This document shows positions 16,914-24,501 of a stretch of 48,986 nucleotides of DNA, piece by piece. This DNA comes from JAISFI01 sp031552335 (GTDB taxonomy: Bacteria > Bacteroidota > Bacteroidia > Bacteroidales > Azobacteroidaceae), in the NCBI GenBank assembly GCA_031552335.1, contig JAVBMQ010000022.1:1-48986 (forward strand). Direction: 5' to 3'. The first letter of the stretch is position 1. The number at the start of each line of letters is the position of its first letter. The notes below the pieces were generated by a model that saw only the letters and a program-made list of their open reading frames with translations, was not told the origin of the DNA and made no database searches. Both the position numbers and the translations under genes were made by a program.

Positions 16914-16940
16914 GATTACAGAGAGGGAATATGTGTAATC
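16914..16940 (-). promoter_or_regulatory. Hairpin in the long rpsK-rpsD spacer, candidate S4 regulatory leader
   Basis: GATTACA (16914-16920) pairs with TGTAATC (16934-16940), giving a 7-bp stem and 13-nt loop in the minus-strand RNA. It lies about 50 nt before the rpsD start, in a 123-nt spacer flanked by spacers of about 10 nt. Regulation by S4 is an inference from known S4 autogenous control. Confidence 0.35.
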
Positions 16941-16987
16941 TATTCACCATCCAAGCTCCCGGAATCAAGAAAATTAATGAAATAGAA

Positions 16988-17377
16988 TTAAACTCTTCTT
17001 CTTTTTGGAGGACGACATCCATTGTGTGGCAACGGAGTAACATCAATAATTTCAGTTACTTCAATACCTGCACCATGAATAGTTCTGATAGCAGACTCAC
17101 GTCCATTACCCGGTCCTTTTACATAAGCTTTCACTTTTCTCAAACCAAGATCATATGCAATCTTAGCACAATCCTGAGCTGCCATTTGAGCAGCGTAAGG
17201 GGTATTTTTCTTAGAACTTCTGAAACCCATTTTACCGGCAGATGACCAGGAAATTACCTGTCCTTCACTGTTAGCAAGGGTAACAATAATGTTGTTGAAA
17301 GAAGAATGTACGTGCAATTGGCCCATTGCATCAACTTTAACGTTTCTCTTCTTAGCTGCGACTGTTTTCTTTGCCAT
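16988..17377 (-). CDS. rpsK: 30S ribosomal protein S11
   Basis: A 129-aa platform protein of the 30S subunit. It is diagnosed by the central GQLHVHSSFNNIIVTLANSEGQVISWSSAGKMGFRSSKKNTPYAAQMAA stretch (about 19-67) and the C-terminal signature GAGIEVTEIIDVTPLPHNGCRPPKRRRV. The lysine-rich N-terminus (MAKKTVAAKKRNVKV) is common. It follows rpsM by 9 nt. The next gene, rpsD, starts only after the unusual 123-nt spacer. Confidence 0.98.
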   Translation of the reverse strand: MAKKTVAAKKRNVKVDAMGQLHVHSSFNNIIVTLANSEGQVISWSSAGKMGFRSSKKNTPYAAQMAAQDCAKIAYDLGLRKVKAYVKGPGNGRESAIRTIHGAGIEVTEIIDVTPLPHNGCRPPKRRRV

Positions 17378-17386
17378 ATCTAATTA

Positions 17387-17767
17387 TTATTTAGTAGCTT
17401 TTTTCTTGTTAGCGACTGTTTTCTTTCTTCCCTTACGCGTGCGGGCATTATTCTTAGTACTTTGACCTCTCAAAGGCAAGCCGATACGATGGCGAATTCC
17501 CCGGTAGCAGCCAATATCCATCAAACGTTTGATATTCAATTGAACTTCTGAGCGCAGTTCCCCCTCCACTTTATAATTAGCACCGATGATTTCACGTACT
17601 TTAGCAGCCTGATCATCGTTCCAGTCCTTTACTTTAATATCGCGGTCAATACCGGCTTCTGCCAGTATTCTGTTTGAAGCACTGCGTCCGATCCCGTAAA
17701 TATAGGTCAACGCAATTTCGCCTCTTTTATTTTGCGGTAAATCTACACCAACTATTCTTATAGCCAT
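17387..17767 (-). CDS. rpsM: 30S ribosomal protein S13
   Basis: A 126-aa head protein that contacts the P-site tRNA and the B1 intersubunit bridge. MAIRIVGVDLPQNKRGEIALTYIYGIGRSASNRIL is the S13 N-terminus with its helix-two-turn-helix. RGIRHRIGLPLRGQSTKNNARTRKGRKKTVANKK is the conserved basic C-terminal region that reaches toward tRNA. Length is standard. It starts 36 nt after rpmJ. Confidence 0.98.
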   Translation of the reverse strand: MAIRIVGVDLPQNKRGEIALTYIYGIGRSASNRILAEAGIDRDIKVKDWNDDQAAKVREIIGANYKVEGELRSEVQLNIKRLMDIGCYRGIRHRIGLPLRGQSTKNNARTRKGRKKTVANKKKATK

Positions 17768-17803
17768 ATTCTACTTTGAAATTTTTCTGCAAAAATAATA
17801 AAA

Positions 17804-17920
17804 TTATCCTTGACGTTGTTTATACTTGGGATTCTTTTTGTTGATCACATACAAGCGACCTTTTCTTCTAACGATTTTACAATCGTCGGTACGTTTTTTT
17901 ATAGATGCTCTAACTTTCAT
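17804..17920 (-). CDS. rpmJ: 50S ribosomal protein L36, zinc-free type
   Basis: A 38-aa protein starting at the ATG complementary to 17918-17920 and ending at TAA (17804-17806). It reads MKVRASIKKRTDDCKIV... and ends ...KNPKYKQRQG, the L36 pattern. Zinc-binding L36 has a CxxC-x12-C-x4-H set. Here only one cysteine (C14) remains: the first Cys is replaced within RTDDC, the third by Asn, and the His by Tyr. This is the C-minus form. It lies between infA (12 nt upstream) and rpsM, its standard place. Confidence 0.95.
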   Translation of the reverse strand: MKVRASIKKRTDDCKIVRRKGRLYVINKKNPKYKQRQG

Positions 17921-17932
17921 GTTATATAATTT

Positions 17933-18151
17933 TTATTTGTATCTAAATGAAATTCTTCCTTTGGTTAAATCATAGGGAGACATCTCTACTTTAACTTTAT
18001 CACCGGGAAGAATCTTAATATAGTGCATTCTCATCTTACCCGAGATATGAGCTGTAATTTCATGTCCATTCTCTAATTCTACCCGAAACATTGCATTAGA
18101 CAATGCTTCTACGATAGTTCCGTCTTGTTCTATAGCTGCCTGTTTGGCCAT
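17933..18151 (-). CDS. infA: Translation initiation factor IF-1
   Basis: 72 aa, a single OB-fold protein that occupies the ribosomal A site during initiation. MAKQAAIEQDGTIVEALSNAMFRVELENGHEITAHISGKMR and the C-terminal LPGDKVKVEMSPYDLTKGRISFRYK are near-universal IF-1 sequence. It lies 15 nt after map and 12 nt before rpmJ, the conserved spc/alpha junction order. Confidence 0.98.
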   Translation of the reverse strand: MAKQAAIEQDGTIVEALSNAMFRVELENGHEITAHISGKMRMHYIKILPGDKVKVEMSPYDLTKGRISFRYK

Positions 18152-18166
18152 AATATTAAAAATGAT

Positions 18167-18949
18167 TTAAATTGCGTTTTCTCCTAAAACTTCTTCTATA
18201 AAATCAAATGAAGATAAAATATCTGCTTTTCCTTCCCTGATAGCTACAGTATGTTCAAAATGAGCTGATGGTTTCCGGTCTTTCGTACGAACCGTCCAAC
18301 CATCTTTTTCAAAAATCACATTCTTTTTCCCCATATTAATCATAGGTTCAATCGCTATACACATGCCACTTCTTAATAAAACGCCATATCCGCGTTTCCC
18401 GTAATTAGGAACCTCCGGTTCTTCGTGCATTTTTTTACCGATTCCATGCCCGACCAATTCCCGTACCACTGAATAACCATTGCTCTCACAATGCTTTTGG
18501 ACAGAACTGCTCACATCCCCCAAGCGACGGCCGTCGACTGCATTTTCTATTCCGATATATAAAGCTTCCTTTGTTACCTTCAGAAGTTTTATGGTCTCCG
18601 GATCAACTTCTCCCACACAAAATGTGTAAGCCGAATCTCCGCAATATCCATTAATAAAAGTACCACAGTCTACAGATACAATATCCCCGTCACGCAAAGG
18701 TGCATTAGATGGAATTCCATGCACAACATTTTCATTAATCGAAGTACATATAGAATTAGGAAAACCTCCGTATCCTAAAAAAGTAGGGATAGCTCCATGA
18801 TCCCTGATAAAGGTTTCTGCTATTTTATCCAATTGAAGTGTAGTGACACCCGGCTTAATATGTTTGGCTAGTTCACCGAGCGTTTTGCCAACCAATTGAT
18901 TGGCAAGACGCATCAATTCAATTTCTTCATTTGTTTTAAGATAAATCAT
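18167..18949 (-). CDS. map: Methionine aminopeptidase, type I
   Basis: A 260-aa cytosolic metalloprotease that removes the N-terminal methionine from nascent proteins. The pita-bread fold is recognisable: FLGYGGFPNSICTSINENVVHGIP (about 57-80), metal ligands in VSVDCGTFINGYCGDSAYTF (two Asp, about 93-111), the catalytic/ligand His in ELVGHGIGKKMHEEP (about 165-178), and glutamates in IAIEPMI and the final EHTVAI. It lacks an N-terminal zinc-finger or SH3-binding extension (type Ia). It starts 2 nt after secY, so translation is likely coupled. Confidence 0.97.
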   Translation of the reverse strand: MIYLKTNEEIELMRLANQLVGKTLGELAKHIKPGVTTLQLDKIAETFIRDHGAIPTFLGYGGFPNSICTSINENVVHGIPSNAPLRDGDIVSVDCGTFINGYCGDSAYTFCVGEVDPETIKLLKVTKEALYIGIENAVDGRRLGDVSSSVQKHCESNGYSVVRELVGHGIGKKMHEEPEVPNYGKRGYGVLLRSGMCIAIEPMINMGKKNVIFEKDGWTVRTKDRKPSAHFEHTVAIREGKADILSSFDFIEEVLGENAI

Positions 18950-18951
18950 CC

Positions 18952-20295
18952 TTAATAAGCAGAACCCTGACGGCCCTTGATTCTTCCTGATTTCAACAAT
19001 CCATCATAATGTCTCATCAGCAGGTGACTTTCAACTTGTTGTAAAGTATCCAGAACCACACCCACCAAGATCAACAGAGATGTTCCTCCGAAGAATTGTG
19101 CAAACTCCTGACTGATACCTAATTTACTGGCAAAAGCAGGAAGGATTGCAACTACTGCAAGGAAAAGAGAACCCGGAAAAGTTATCTTAGACATGATCTC
19201 ATCAATATATTCAGCCGTTTTCTTTCCTGGTTTGATTCCCGGAATAAATCCATTATTCCGTTTCAAATCATCCGCCATTTGAGTCGGGTTGATTGTAATT
19301 GCAGTATAGAAATAGGTAAATGCAATGATCAGGAATGCAAAAACCAGATTATACCAGATACTGGTATGATCCATGAAAGGCATCATCATTTTAGAAAACC
19401 ATCCATCCGGATTAGCTTCTGAGAATCCCACCAAAGTAATAGGAATAAACATACGTGCCTGAGCAAAAATGATAGGCATCACATTGGCAGCATTTACTTT
19501 CAAAGGAATATACTGTCTTACTCCACCGTATTGTTTGTTTCCAACCATTTGTTTAGCGTATTGTACCGGAATTCTACGAGTTCCCTGAACTAATAAAATA
19601 GCTCCGGCAATAACAAACAATAAGAAAACTATTTCAAAAAGGAAAGCGATCAATCCACCATTACTTTCCCCCATTCTGGAAGAAAACTCTTTTGTCAATG
19701 CAATAGGGAAACGAGCTAAGATACCGGTCATAATGATAAAAGAGACTCCATTACCGATACCTTTATCAGTAATTCTTTCTCCTAACCATAATATAAACAT
19801 AGAACCGGCAGCTAAAATAATTGTAGATGAAACCGAAAACCACATGCCTTCAGGAAGTGCACCTCCTCCGGATTTCAACTGAACACTTAAGTTTATCAGA
19901 TAAGCAGGACCTTGAAACAGAAGAATCGCAACAGTCAGGTAACGTGTATATTGATTAATCTTTCTCCGTCCGCTTTCTCCCTCTCTTTGTAATTTTTGAA
20001 ATGCAGGAACAGCAATTGCCAACAATTGGATCACAATGGATGCCGAAATGTAAGGCATAATACCCAATGCAAAGATAGATGCATTAGAGAAAGCTCCTCC
20101 TGAAAACATATTCAAAAGAGACAACAATCCCCCTGAAGTTTGTTCTTCAAGCTTTGTAAGGGATTCCGGATTGATACCCGGAAGAACTACATAGGTTCCG
20201 AAACGAAAAATTGCGATCAAAACAAAAGTAGTTATGATCCTCGATTTCAGATCTTCGATCTTCCAGATATTCTTAATAGTATTAATTGCTCTCAT
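18952..20295 (-). CDS. secY: Protein translocase subunit SecY
   Basis: The 447-aa channel subunit of the SecYEG translocon. About ten hydrophobic spans are evident, with the conserved GIMPYISASIVIQLL (TM2/plug region, about 75-90), FEIVFLLFVIAGAILLVQGTRRIPVQYAKQ (C4-C5 ribosome-contact loop), NGFIPGIKPGKKTAEYIDEIMSKITFPGSLFL and the final LLMRHYDGLLKSGRIKGR. I place the start at ATG 20293-20295 (MRAINTIKNIWKIEDL). An in-frame TTG at 20302-20304 overlaps the rplO stop and would add three residues. Signal recognition partners are elsewhere; secY in the spc operon after rplO is standard. Confidence 0.97.
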   Translation of the reverse strand: MRAINTIKNIWKIEDLKSRIITTFVLIAIFRFGTYVVLPGINPESLTKLEEQTSGGLLSLLNMFSGGAFSNASIFALGIMPYISASIVIQLLAIAVPAFQKLQREGESGRRKINQYTRYLTVAILLFQGPAYLINLSVQLKSGGGALPEGMWFSVSSTIILAAGSMFILWLGERITDKGIGNGVSFIIMTGILARFPIALTKEFSSRMGESNGGLIAFLFEIVFLLFVIAGAILLVQGTRRIPVQYAKQMVGNKQYGGVRQYIPLKVNAANVMPIIFAQARMFIPITLVGFSEANPDGWFSKMMMPFMDHTSIWYNLVFAFLIIAFTYFYTAITINPTQMADDLKRNNGFIPGIKPGKKTAEYIDEIMSKITFPGSLFLAVVAILPAFASKLGISQEFAQFFGGTSLLILVGVVLDTLQQVESHLLMRHYDGLLKSGRIKGRQGSAY

Positions 20296-20300
20296 TTTAT

Positions 20301-20747
20301 TCAAATTTTAACAGCTGAACCTCCGGCTGCCTGGATAGCAGCTTCTGCTGTTTTGGAAAAAGCATGAGCTTCTACTTCCAATTTAGCAGTAAGAGTTCCC
20401 TGACCGAGAATTTTCACTTTTTGGTTTGCCGAAATAAAACCGGCATTTCTCAACTCTTCGAGACCGATTTTAGCCAGATTCTGACTATCTGCCATCCTTT
20501 GCAATATCTCAACATTAATGGCTTTATACTCTACCCGATTGATATTTTTAAATCCAAATTTAGGCAAACGACGTTGAATAGGCATTTGTCCCCCTTCGAA
20601 ACCAACCTTTTTAGAATATCCAGATCTGGATTTGGCTCCTTTATGACCTCTGGTTGAAGTTCCACCCAAACCCGATCCCGTTCCACGACCGATTCTTTTA
20701 CGAGTTTTAACAGAGCCTTCATTAGGTTTTAAATTCGATAAATTCAT
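20301..20747 (-). CDS. rplO: 50S ribosomal protein L15
   Basis: 148 aa. MNLSNLKPNEGSVKTRKRIGRGTGSGLGGTSTRGHKGAKSRSGYSKKVGFEGGQMPIQRRLPKFGF is the flexible, glycine/arginine-rich N-terminal extension that threads through 23S rRNA. The C-terminal half (about 75-148) is the globular domain ending HAFSKTAEAAIQAAGGSAVKI. The stop TGA at 20301-20303 sits 5 nt before the secY ATG and overlaps a possible TTG start. Confidence 0.98.
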   Translation of the reverse strand: MNLSNLKPNEGSVKTRKRIGRGTGSGLGGTSTRGHKGAKSRSGYSKKVGFEGGQMPIQRRLPKFGFKNINRVEYKAINVEILQRMADSQNLAKIGLEELRNAGFISANQKVKILGQGTLTAKLEVEAHAFSKTAEAAIQAAGGSAVKI

Positions 20748-20781
20748 ATTGTATTTTTTTTATTTTGTCAAACAATGAATT

Positions 20782-20958
20782 TTACTTCTCTACTGAAACC
20801 AAGTGTTTCACTTTTTCAATCATTCCCAAAATAGATGGAGTTGCTTCATGTTCAACAACACGATTCATCTTCCTGAGACCAAGAGCATCCAAGGTTCTCT
20901 TTTGAGTTTGAGGACAACCGATTCTACTTCTAACTTGCTTTACTTTAATTGTTGCCAT
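20782..20958 (-). CDS. rpmD: 50S ribosomal protein L30
   Basis: A 58-aa protein starting at ATG 20956-20958: MATIKVKQVRSRIGCPQTQKRTLDALGLRKMNRVVEHE, the typical L30 fold with its Lys/Arg-rich N-terminus. A longer frame from an upstream TTG would add five residues. However, GGAGG lies 7 nt before the ATG inside that extension, so the ATG is preferred. The clear Shine-Dalgarno is unusual for this phylum. Next gene: rplO, 34 nt downstream. Confidence 0.96.
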   Translation of the reverse strand: MATIKVKQVRSRIGCPQTQKRTLDALGLRKMNRVVEHEATPSILGMIEKVKHLVSVEK

Positions 20959-20973
20959 AGTTTTTCCTCCCAA

Positions 20974-21492
20974 TTATCCTTTAAATACTTTTTCAACTGA
21001 AACACCTCTGTTTTGAGCCACCATGAAAGGACTTCTTAATTCATTCAACGCAGCAAAAGTAGCTTTTACCAAGTTGTGAGGGTTAGAAGAACCTTTTGAT
21101 TTAGCCAAAACGTCAGTTACACCTACACTCTCCAATACAGCACGCATAGCACCTCCGGCCTTTACTCCAGTACCATGTGTTGCCGGTTTCAGAAAAACTT
21201 CTGCTCCTCCAAAACGGGCTACTTGTTCATGAGGAATAGTACCTTTATGTACCGGAACTTTTATCAGGTTTTTCTTAGCAGACTCTACAGCCTTAGCAAT
21301 AGCAGAAGTTACCTCCCCTGCTTTACCCAGACCCCATCCGATAATACCATCTTCATTTCCTACTACAACGATAGCTGCAAAACTAAAAGTACGACCTCCT
21401 TTGGTAACTTTAGTTACACGGTTAATGGCAACTAATCTGTCTTTTAATTCCAAGTCATTAGTTGACTTTACTCTATTTTTAATTCCTGCCAT
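20974..21492 (-). CDS. rpsE: 30S ribosomal protein S5
   Basis: 172 aa from ATG 21490-21492 (MAGIKNRVKSTND); an ATG two codons earlier (21498) overlaps the rplR stop and is an alternative. The N-terminal dsRNA-binding-like domain spans ELKDRLVAINRVTKVTKGGRTFSFAAIVVVGNEDGIIGWGLGKAGEV. The C-terminal domain has GTGVKAGGAMRAVLESVGVTDVLAKSKGSSNPHNLVKATFAAL. S5 shapes the mRNA entry site and decoding accuracy. No unusual residues were noticed at the S4/S5 interface. Confidence 0.97.
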   Translation of the reverse strand: MAGIKNRVKSTNDLELKDRLVAINRVTKVTKGGRTFSFAAIVVVGNEDGIIGWGLGKAGEVTSAIAKAVESAKKNLIKVPVHKGTIPHEQVARFGGAEVFLKPATHGTGVKAGGAMRAVLESVGVTDVLAKSKGSSNPHNLVKATFAALNELRSPFMVAQNRGVSVEKVFKG

Positions 21493-21497
21493 ATTCA

Positions 21498-21842
21498 TTA
21501 AAATTTAAGACCGCCTTTACGTGCTGCGTCTGCCAGTTGTTTAACTCTACCATGGTACAAATAACCGTTACGATCAAACACAACAGCTTGTACACCAGCT
21601 TCTATAGATTTTTTAGCAACAAGTTCTCCTACTTTGGCAGCCACTTCTGATTTGGTGACTTTGTCTTTCAAGCCAAGAGAAGAAGCAGCAGCTAAAGTTT
21701 TGCCGGTCAGGTCATCGATTACCTGGGCATAAATTTGCTTATTGCTTCTGAATACTGTAAGTCGTGGGCATTCTGTAGTTCCGGAGATCTTACTACGCAC
21801 ACGATATTTTATTTTTATTCTTCTTAATTCTTTTGTTGTCAT
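21498..21842 (-). CDS. rplR: 50S ribosomal protein L18
   Basis: 114 aa; binds 5S rRNA with L5 in the central protuberance. It is recognised by the basic N-terminus (RRIKIKYRVRSKISGTTECPRLTVFRSNKQIYAQVIDDLTGKTLAAASS) and the C-terminal AVVFDRNGYLYHGRVKQLADAARKGGLKF signature. The TAA stop shares bases with the upstream candidate rpsE ATG (TAATG), a coupling arrangement. Confidence 0.98.
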   Translation of the reverse strand: MTTKELRRIKIKYRVRSKISGTTECPRLTVFRSNKQIYAQVIDDLTGKTLAAASSLGLKDKVTKSEVAAKVGELVAKKSIEAGVQAVVFDRNGYLYHGRVKQLADAARKGGLKF

Positions 21843-21863
21843 GATAATTTCAGTTTACGTAAA

Positions 21864-22415
21864 TTACTTACCTGCTGATTTACCGGATTTTCTGCGAACC
21901 ACTTCGCCAACAAACCTGACACCTTTACCTTTGTAGGGTTCCGGTTTACGGAAAGAACGAATTTTGGCACAAACCTGTCCGATCAACTGTTTATCTGCTG
22001 ATTCAAGAATGATTAGCGGATTTTTATTTCTCTCTGATTTGGTTTCCACTTTAATTTCCGATGGTAACTGCATAAAAATCGCATGTGTAAAACCTAAAGA
22101 AAGTTCAAGGAGATTACCTGTATTTGAAGCACGGTAACCGACACCTACTAACTCTAACTCTTTTTTATAACCTGCAGAAACACCCACTACCATATTATTG
22201 ATCAATGAGCGATACAATCCATGAAGTGCACGATGATTCTTTTCATCTGTCGGTCTGCTTAAAGTCACCTGACCATCTTCCACTTCCACTTTAATATCAG
22301 GATTGATATCCTGAGTAAGTTCACCTTTGGGTCCTTTAACAGTAACCACATTGTCTTTTACCGTTATTGTTACACCTGCCGGTACTTGAATAGGTAATTT
22401 TCCAATTCTTGACAT
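21864..22415 (-). CDS. rplF: 50S ribosomal protein L6
   Basis: 183 aa starting at ATG 22413-22415 (MSRIGKLPIQVPAGV). The open frame extends 11 codons upstream to a GTG inside rpsH, but GGAGG 8 nt before the ATG and the universal MSRIGK start decide for 22415. Two alpha/beta repeats typical of L6 follow: GPKGELTQDINPDIKVEV, then GVGYRASNTGNLLELSLGFTH and PYKGKGVRFVGEVVRRKSGKSAGK. L6 lies near the sarcin-ricin loop and the GTPase factor site. Confidence 0.97.
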   Translation of the reverse strand: MSRIGKLPIQVPAGVTITVKDNVVTVKGPKGELTQDINPDIKVEVEDGQVTLSRPTDEKNHRALHGLYRSLINNMVVGVSAGYKKELELVGVGYRASNTGNLLELSLGFTHAIFMQLPSEIKVETKSERNKNPLIILESADKQLIGQVCAKIRSFRKPEPYKGKGVRFVGEVVRRKSGKSAGK

Positions 22416-22432
22416 ACTTCTTTCCTCCTTAA

Positions 22433-22828
22433 TTAATAAATGTAACACAAGACTTCGCCACCGATTTTCAGGTCGCGGGCTTCTTTGTCAGTCATTACTC
22501 CCTTGGAAGTTGAAAGCACGGCAATACCAAGGCCATTCAAAACTCTGGGCATTTCTTTGTAACCGGTATACTTACGTAAACCTGGAGTAGAAACTCTTTG
22601 AAGTTTCTTGATCGCATTTACTTTATTTACCGGGTCATACTTCAAGGCGATTTTAATCGTACCCTGAGGACCTTCTTCTACAAACTTGTAATTCAGAATG
22701 TAGCCTTTGTCTAAGAGAATCTTAGTGATCTCTTTCTTTAAATTTGACGCAGGAACTTCCACCACTCTATGTTTAGCTTGGATGGCATTTCTCAATCTGG
22801 TCAAATAATCTGCAATTGGATCTGTCAT
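22433..22828 (-). CDS. rpsH: 30S ribosomal protein S8
   Basis: A 131-aa central-domain 16S rRNA-binding protein. MTDPIADYLTRLRNA begins the N-terminal domain. The C-terminal domain carries STSKGVMTDKEARDLKIGGEVLCYIY, with the conserved STSKG-MT loop that contacts helix 21. In E. coli S8 is the spc operon repressor. Here a 135-nt spacer with a 19-bp hairpin (22890-22938) lies immediately upstream, between rpsN and rpsH. Confidence 0.98.
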   Translation of the reverse strand: MTDPIADYLTRLRNAIQAKHRVVEVPASNLKKEITKILLDKGYILNYKFVEEGPQGTIKIALKYDPVNKVNAIKKLQRVSTPGLRKYTGYKEMPRVLNGLGIAVLSTSKGVMTDKEARDLKIGGEVLCYIY

Positions 22829-22889
22829 AAAAATTTGAATTAAATTGATCCGGACTTTCCGGACAATATTTAAACACTCTATATCTATA

Positions 22890-22938
22890 GTTAAGAATTA
22901 AGAGTGAAGATTAAGTGTTTTCACTCTTAATTCTCAAC
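22890..22938 (-). repeat. 19-bp hairpin in the rpsN-rpsH spacer, GAATTAAGA-type repeat
   Basis: GTTAAGAATTAAGAGTGAA (22890-22908) pairs with the segment at 22920-22938 with one mismatch. More units of the same type follow (TTTTAACTCTTAACTTT). The base composition and 7-8 bp periodicity resemble the other intergenic repeats of this window. It splits two tightly linked ribosomal genes and has no good T tract on the transcribed strand. Confidence 0.65.
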
Positions 22939-22963
22939 TTTTAACTCTTAACTTTATAAAATC

Positions 22964-23233
22964 TTACCAGCTGGCTTTTCTCAATCCCGGGATCAATCCG
23001 GCAGAAGCCATTTCACGTAATTGAATACGAGAAATACCAAACTGACGAACATAACCTTTAGGACGGCCTGTCATACTGCAACGGTTGTGCAAACGTACAG
23101 GAGAAGCATTCTTAGGTATTGATTGTAAAGCCTCATAATTGCCTTCGGCTTTGAGTTGAGCTCTCTTTTCAGCATATTTTGCTACCAGTTTAGCTCTCTT
23201 CACTTCACGGGCTTTCATTGATTCCTTTGCCAT
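22964..23233 (-). CDS. rpsN: 30S ribosomal protein S14, long zinc-free type
   Basis: 89 aa. The C-terminal half NRCSMTGRPKGYVRQFGISRIQLREMASAGLIPGLRKASW is the S14 signature. The protein has only one cysteine in the region where the short zinc-binding S14 carries CxxC-x12-CxxC, and it has the longer alpha-helical N-terminal part, so it is the C-minus form. It starts 5 nt after rplE. Confidence 0.98.
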   Translation of the reverse strand: MAKESMKAREVKRAKLVAKYAEKRAQLKAEGNYEALQSIPKNASPVRLHNRCSMTGRPKGYVRQFGISRIQLREMASAGLIPGLRKASW

Positions 23234-23238
23234 CTTAA

Positions 23239-23796
23239 TTAGTCTTTTTTAGCATTTTTAAAAGGTAAACCAAATTCTCTCAACAAGGCATAACCTTCTT
23301 CATCTGTTTTCGCAGAGGTCACAAAGGTAATATTCATTCCCAATATTTTAGTAATATTATCAATATTTATTTCAGGAAAAATAATTTGATCTTGAATACC
23401 AAGTGTGTAATTCCCTCTGCCATCGAGTTTTCCTTCAATTCCTTTGAAGTCACGGATACGAGGCAATGCAATACGAATCAATCTTTCAAGGAACTCATAC
23501 ATCTGCTCGCGGCGTAAAGTCACCATTGCCCCGATAGGCATTTTTTTACGCAACTTAAAGTTAGATATATCCTTTTTGGATAAAGTAGCAACTGCCTTCT
23601 GACCAGTGATATTGGTAAGTTCTGCAATCGCAACATCAATTAACTTCTTATCTGCCACAGCTACTCCCAATCCTTGATTCACAACGATTTTTTTCAATAC
23701 GGGAACTTGCATTACAGATGTATATGAAAATTCTTTCATCAACGCAGGAACAATTCTTTCCTGATAATCTTTCTTTATATTAGCAGTATTGTTCAT
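23239..23796 (-). CDS. rplE: 50S ribosomal protein L5
   Basis: A 185-aa 5S rRNA-binding protein of the central protuberance. Diagnostic segments are VPVLKKIVVNQGLGVA (about 31-46), ELTNITGQKAVATLSKKDISNFKLRKKMPIGAMVTLRREQMYEFLERLI and DFKGIEGKLDGRGNYTLGIQDQIIFPEI. The ATG overlaps the rplX stop by one base (TAATG), suggesting coupled translation. Confidence 0.98.
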   Translation of the reverse strand: MNNTANIKKDYQERIVPALMKEFSYTSVMQVPVLKKIVVNQGLGVAVADKKLIDVAIAELTNITGQKAVATLSKKDISNFKLRKKMPIGAMVTLRREQMYEFLERLIRIALPRIRDFKGIEGKLDGRGNYTLGIQDQIIFPEINIDNITKILGMNITFVTSAKTDEEGYALLREFGLPFKNAKKD

Positions 23797-24116
23797 TACT
23801 TAATCTCCTCCCCTGATTTTTTAGAAATGCGAACTAATACTCCTTTATCATTCAAATTCCGTCCGATCCGGGTTGGTTTTCCACTTTTCGGATCAATCAG
23901 ATTCAAATTTGAAATGTGTATGGGAGCTTCTTTCTTTTCAATTCCTCCCTGAGGATGTTTAGCATTCGGTTTCGCATGTTTAGAAACCATGTTAATACCT
24001 TCTACCAGAGCACGGTTATCTTTGACGAACATTTTCAACACTCGTCCTGTCTTCCCTTTATCTTCTCCGGCATTAACAAAAACTATATCGCCTTTTTTAA
24101 TATGTAATTTGCTCAT
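23796..24116 (-). CDS. rplX: 50S ribosomal protein L24
   Basis: 106 aa; an assembly initiator that binds 23S rRNA domain I near the tunnel exit. The KOW motif is KKGDIVFVNAGEDKGKTGRVLKMF (about 7-30). The conserved KHAKPNAKHPQGGIEKKEAPIHISNLNLIDPKSGKPTRIG follows. It begins 18 nt after rplN and overlaps rplE by one base. Confidence 0.98.
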   Translation of the reverse strand: MSKLHIKKGDIVFVNAGEDKGKTGRVLKMFVKDNRALVEGINMVSKHAKPNAKHPQGGIEKKEAPIHISNLNLIDPKSGKPTRIGRNLNDKGVLVRISKKSGEEIK

Positions 24117-24134
24117 TTCCTATAGTTTTTAAGA

Positions 24135-24500
24135 TTATAGTACTTCCGGAGCAAGTGATACAATCTTCATGTTCGTAGCACGAAGTTCCCTGGCAACCGG
24201 TCCGAAAATACGACTACCTCTGATTTCACCTGCGTTATTCAATAACACACATGCATTATCATCAAAGCGGATATAAGAACCATCCGGACGGCGTATTTCT
24301 TTTTTAGTACGTACGATAATCGCTTTGGATACCGCACCTTTCTTTACATCGCTTGAAGGAATAACATTTTTGATCGCAACAACGATCACGTCTCCTACAG
24401 AAGCGTAACGTCTTCTTGTTCCGCCTAATACGCGGATACATAGGGCTTCTCTTGCTCCACTGTTATCAGCTACGGCAAGTCTTGATTCTTGTTGTATCAT
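24135..24500 (-). CDS. rplN: 50S ribosomal protein L14
   Basis: A 121-aa small beta-barrel at the subunit interface near L19 and L3. MIQQESRLAVADNSGAREALCIRVLGG and GSRIFGPVARELRATNMKIVSLAPEVL are near-universal L14 ends. KKGAVSKAIIVRTKKEIRRPDGSYIRFDDNACVLL is the conserved middle. It starts 1 nt after rpsQ. Confidence 0.98.
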   Translation of the reverse strand: MIQQESRLAVADNSGAREALCIRVLGGTRRRYASVGDVIVVAIKNVIPSSDVKKGAVSKAIIVRTKKEIRRPDGSYIRFDDNACVLLNNAGEIRGSRIFGPVARELRATNMKIVSLAPEVL

Positions 24501-24501
24501 G

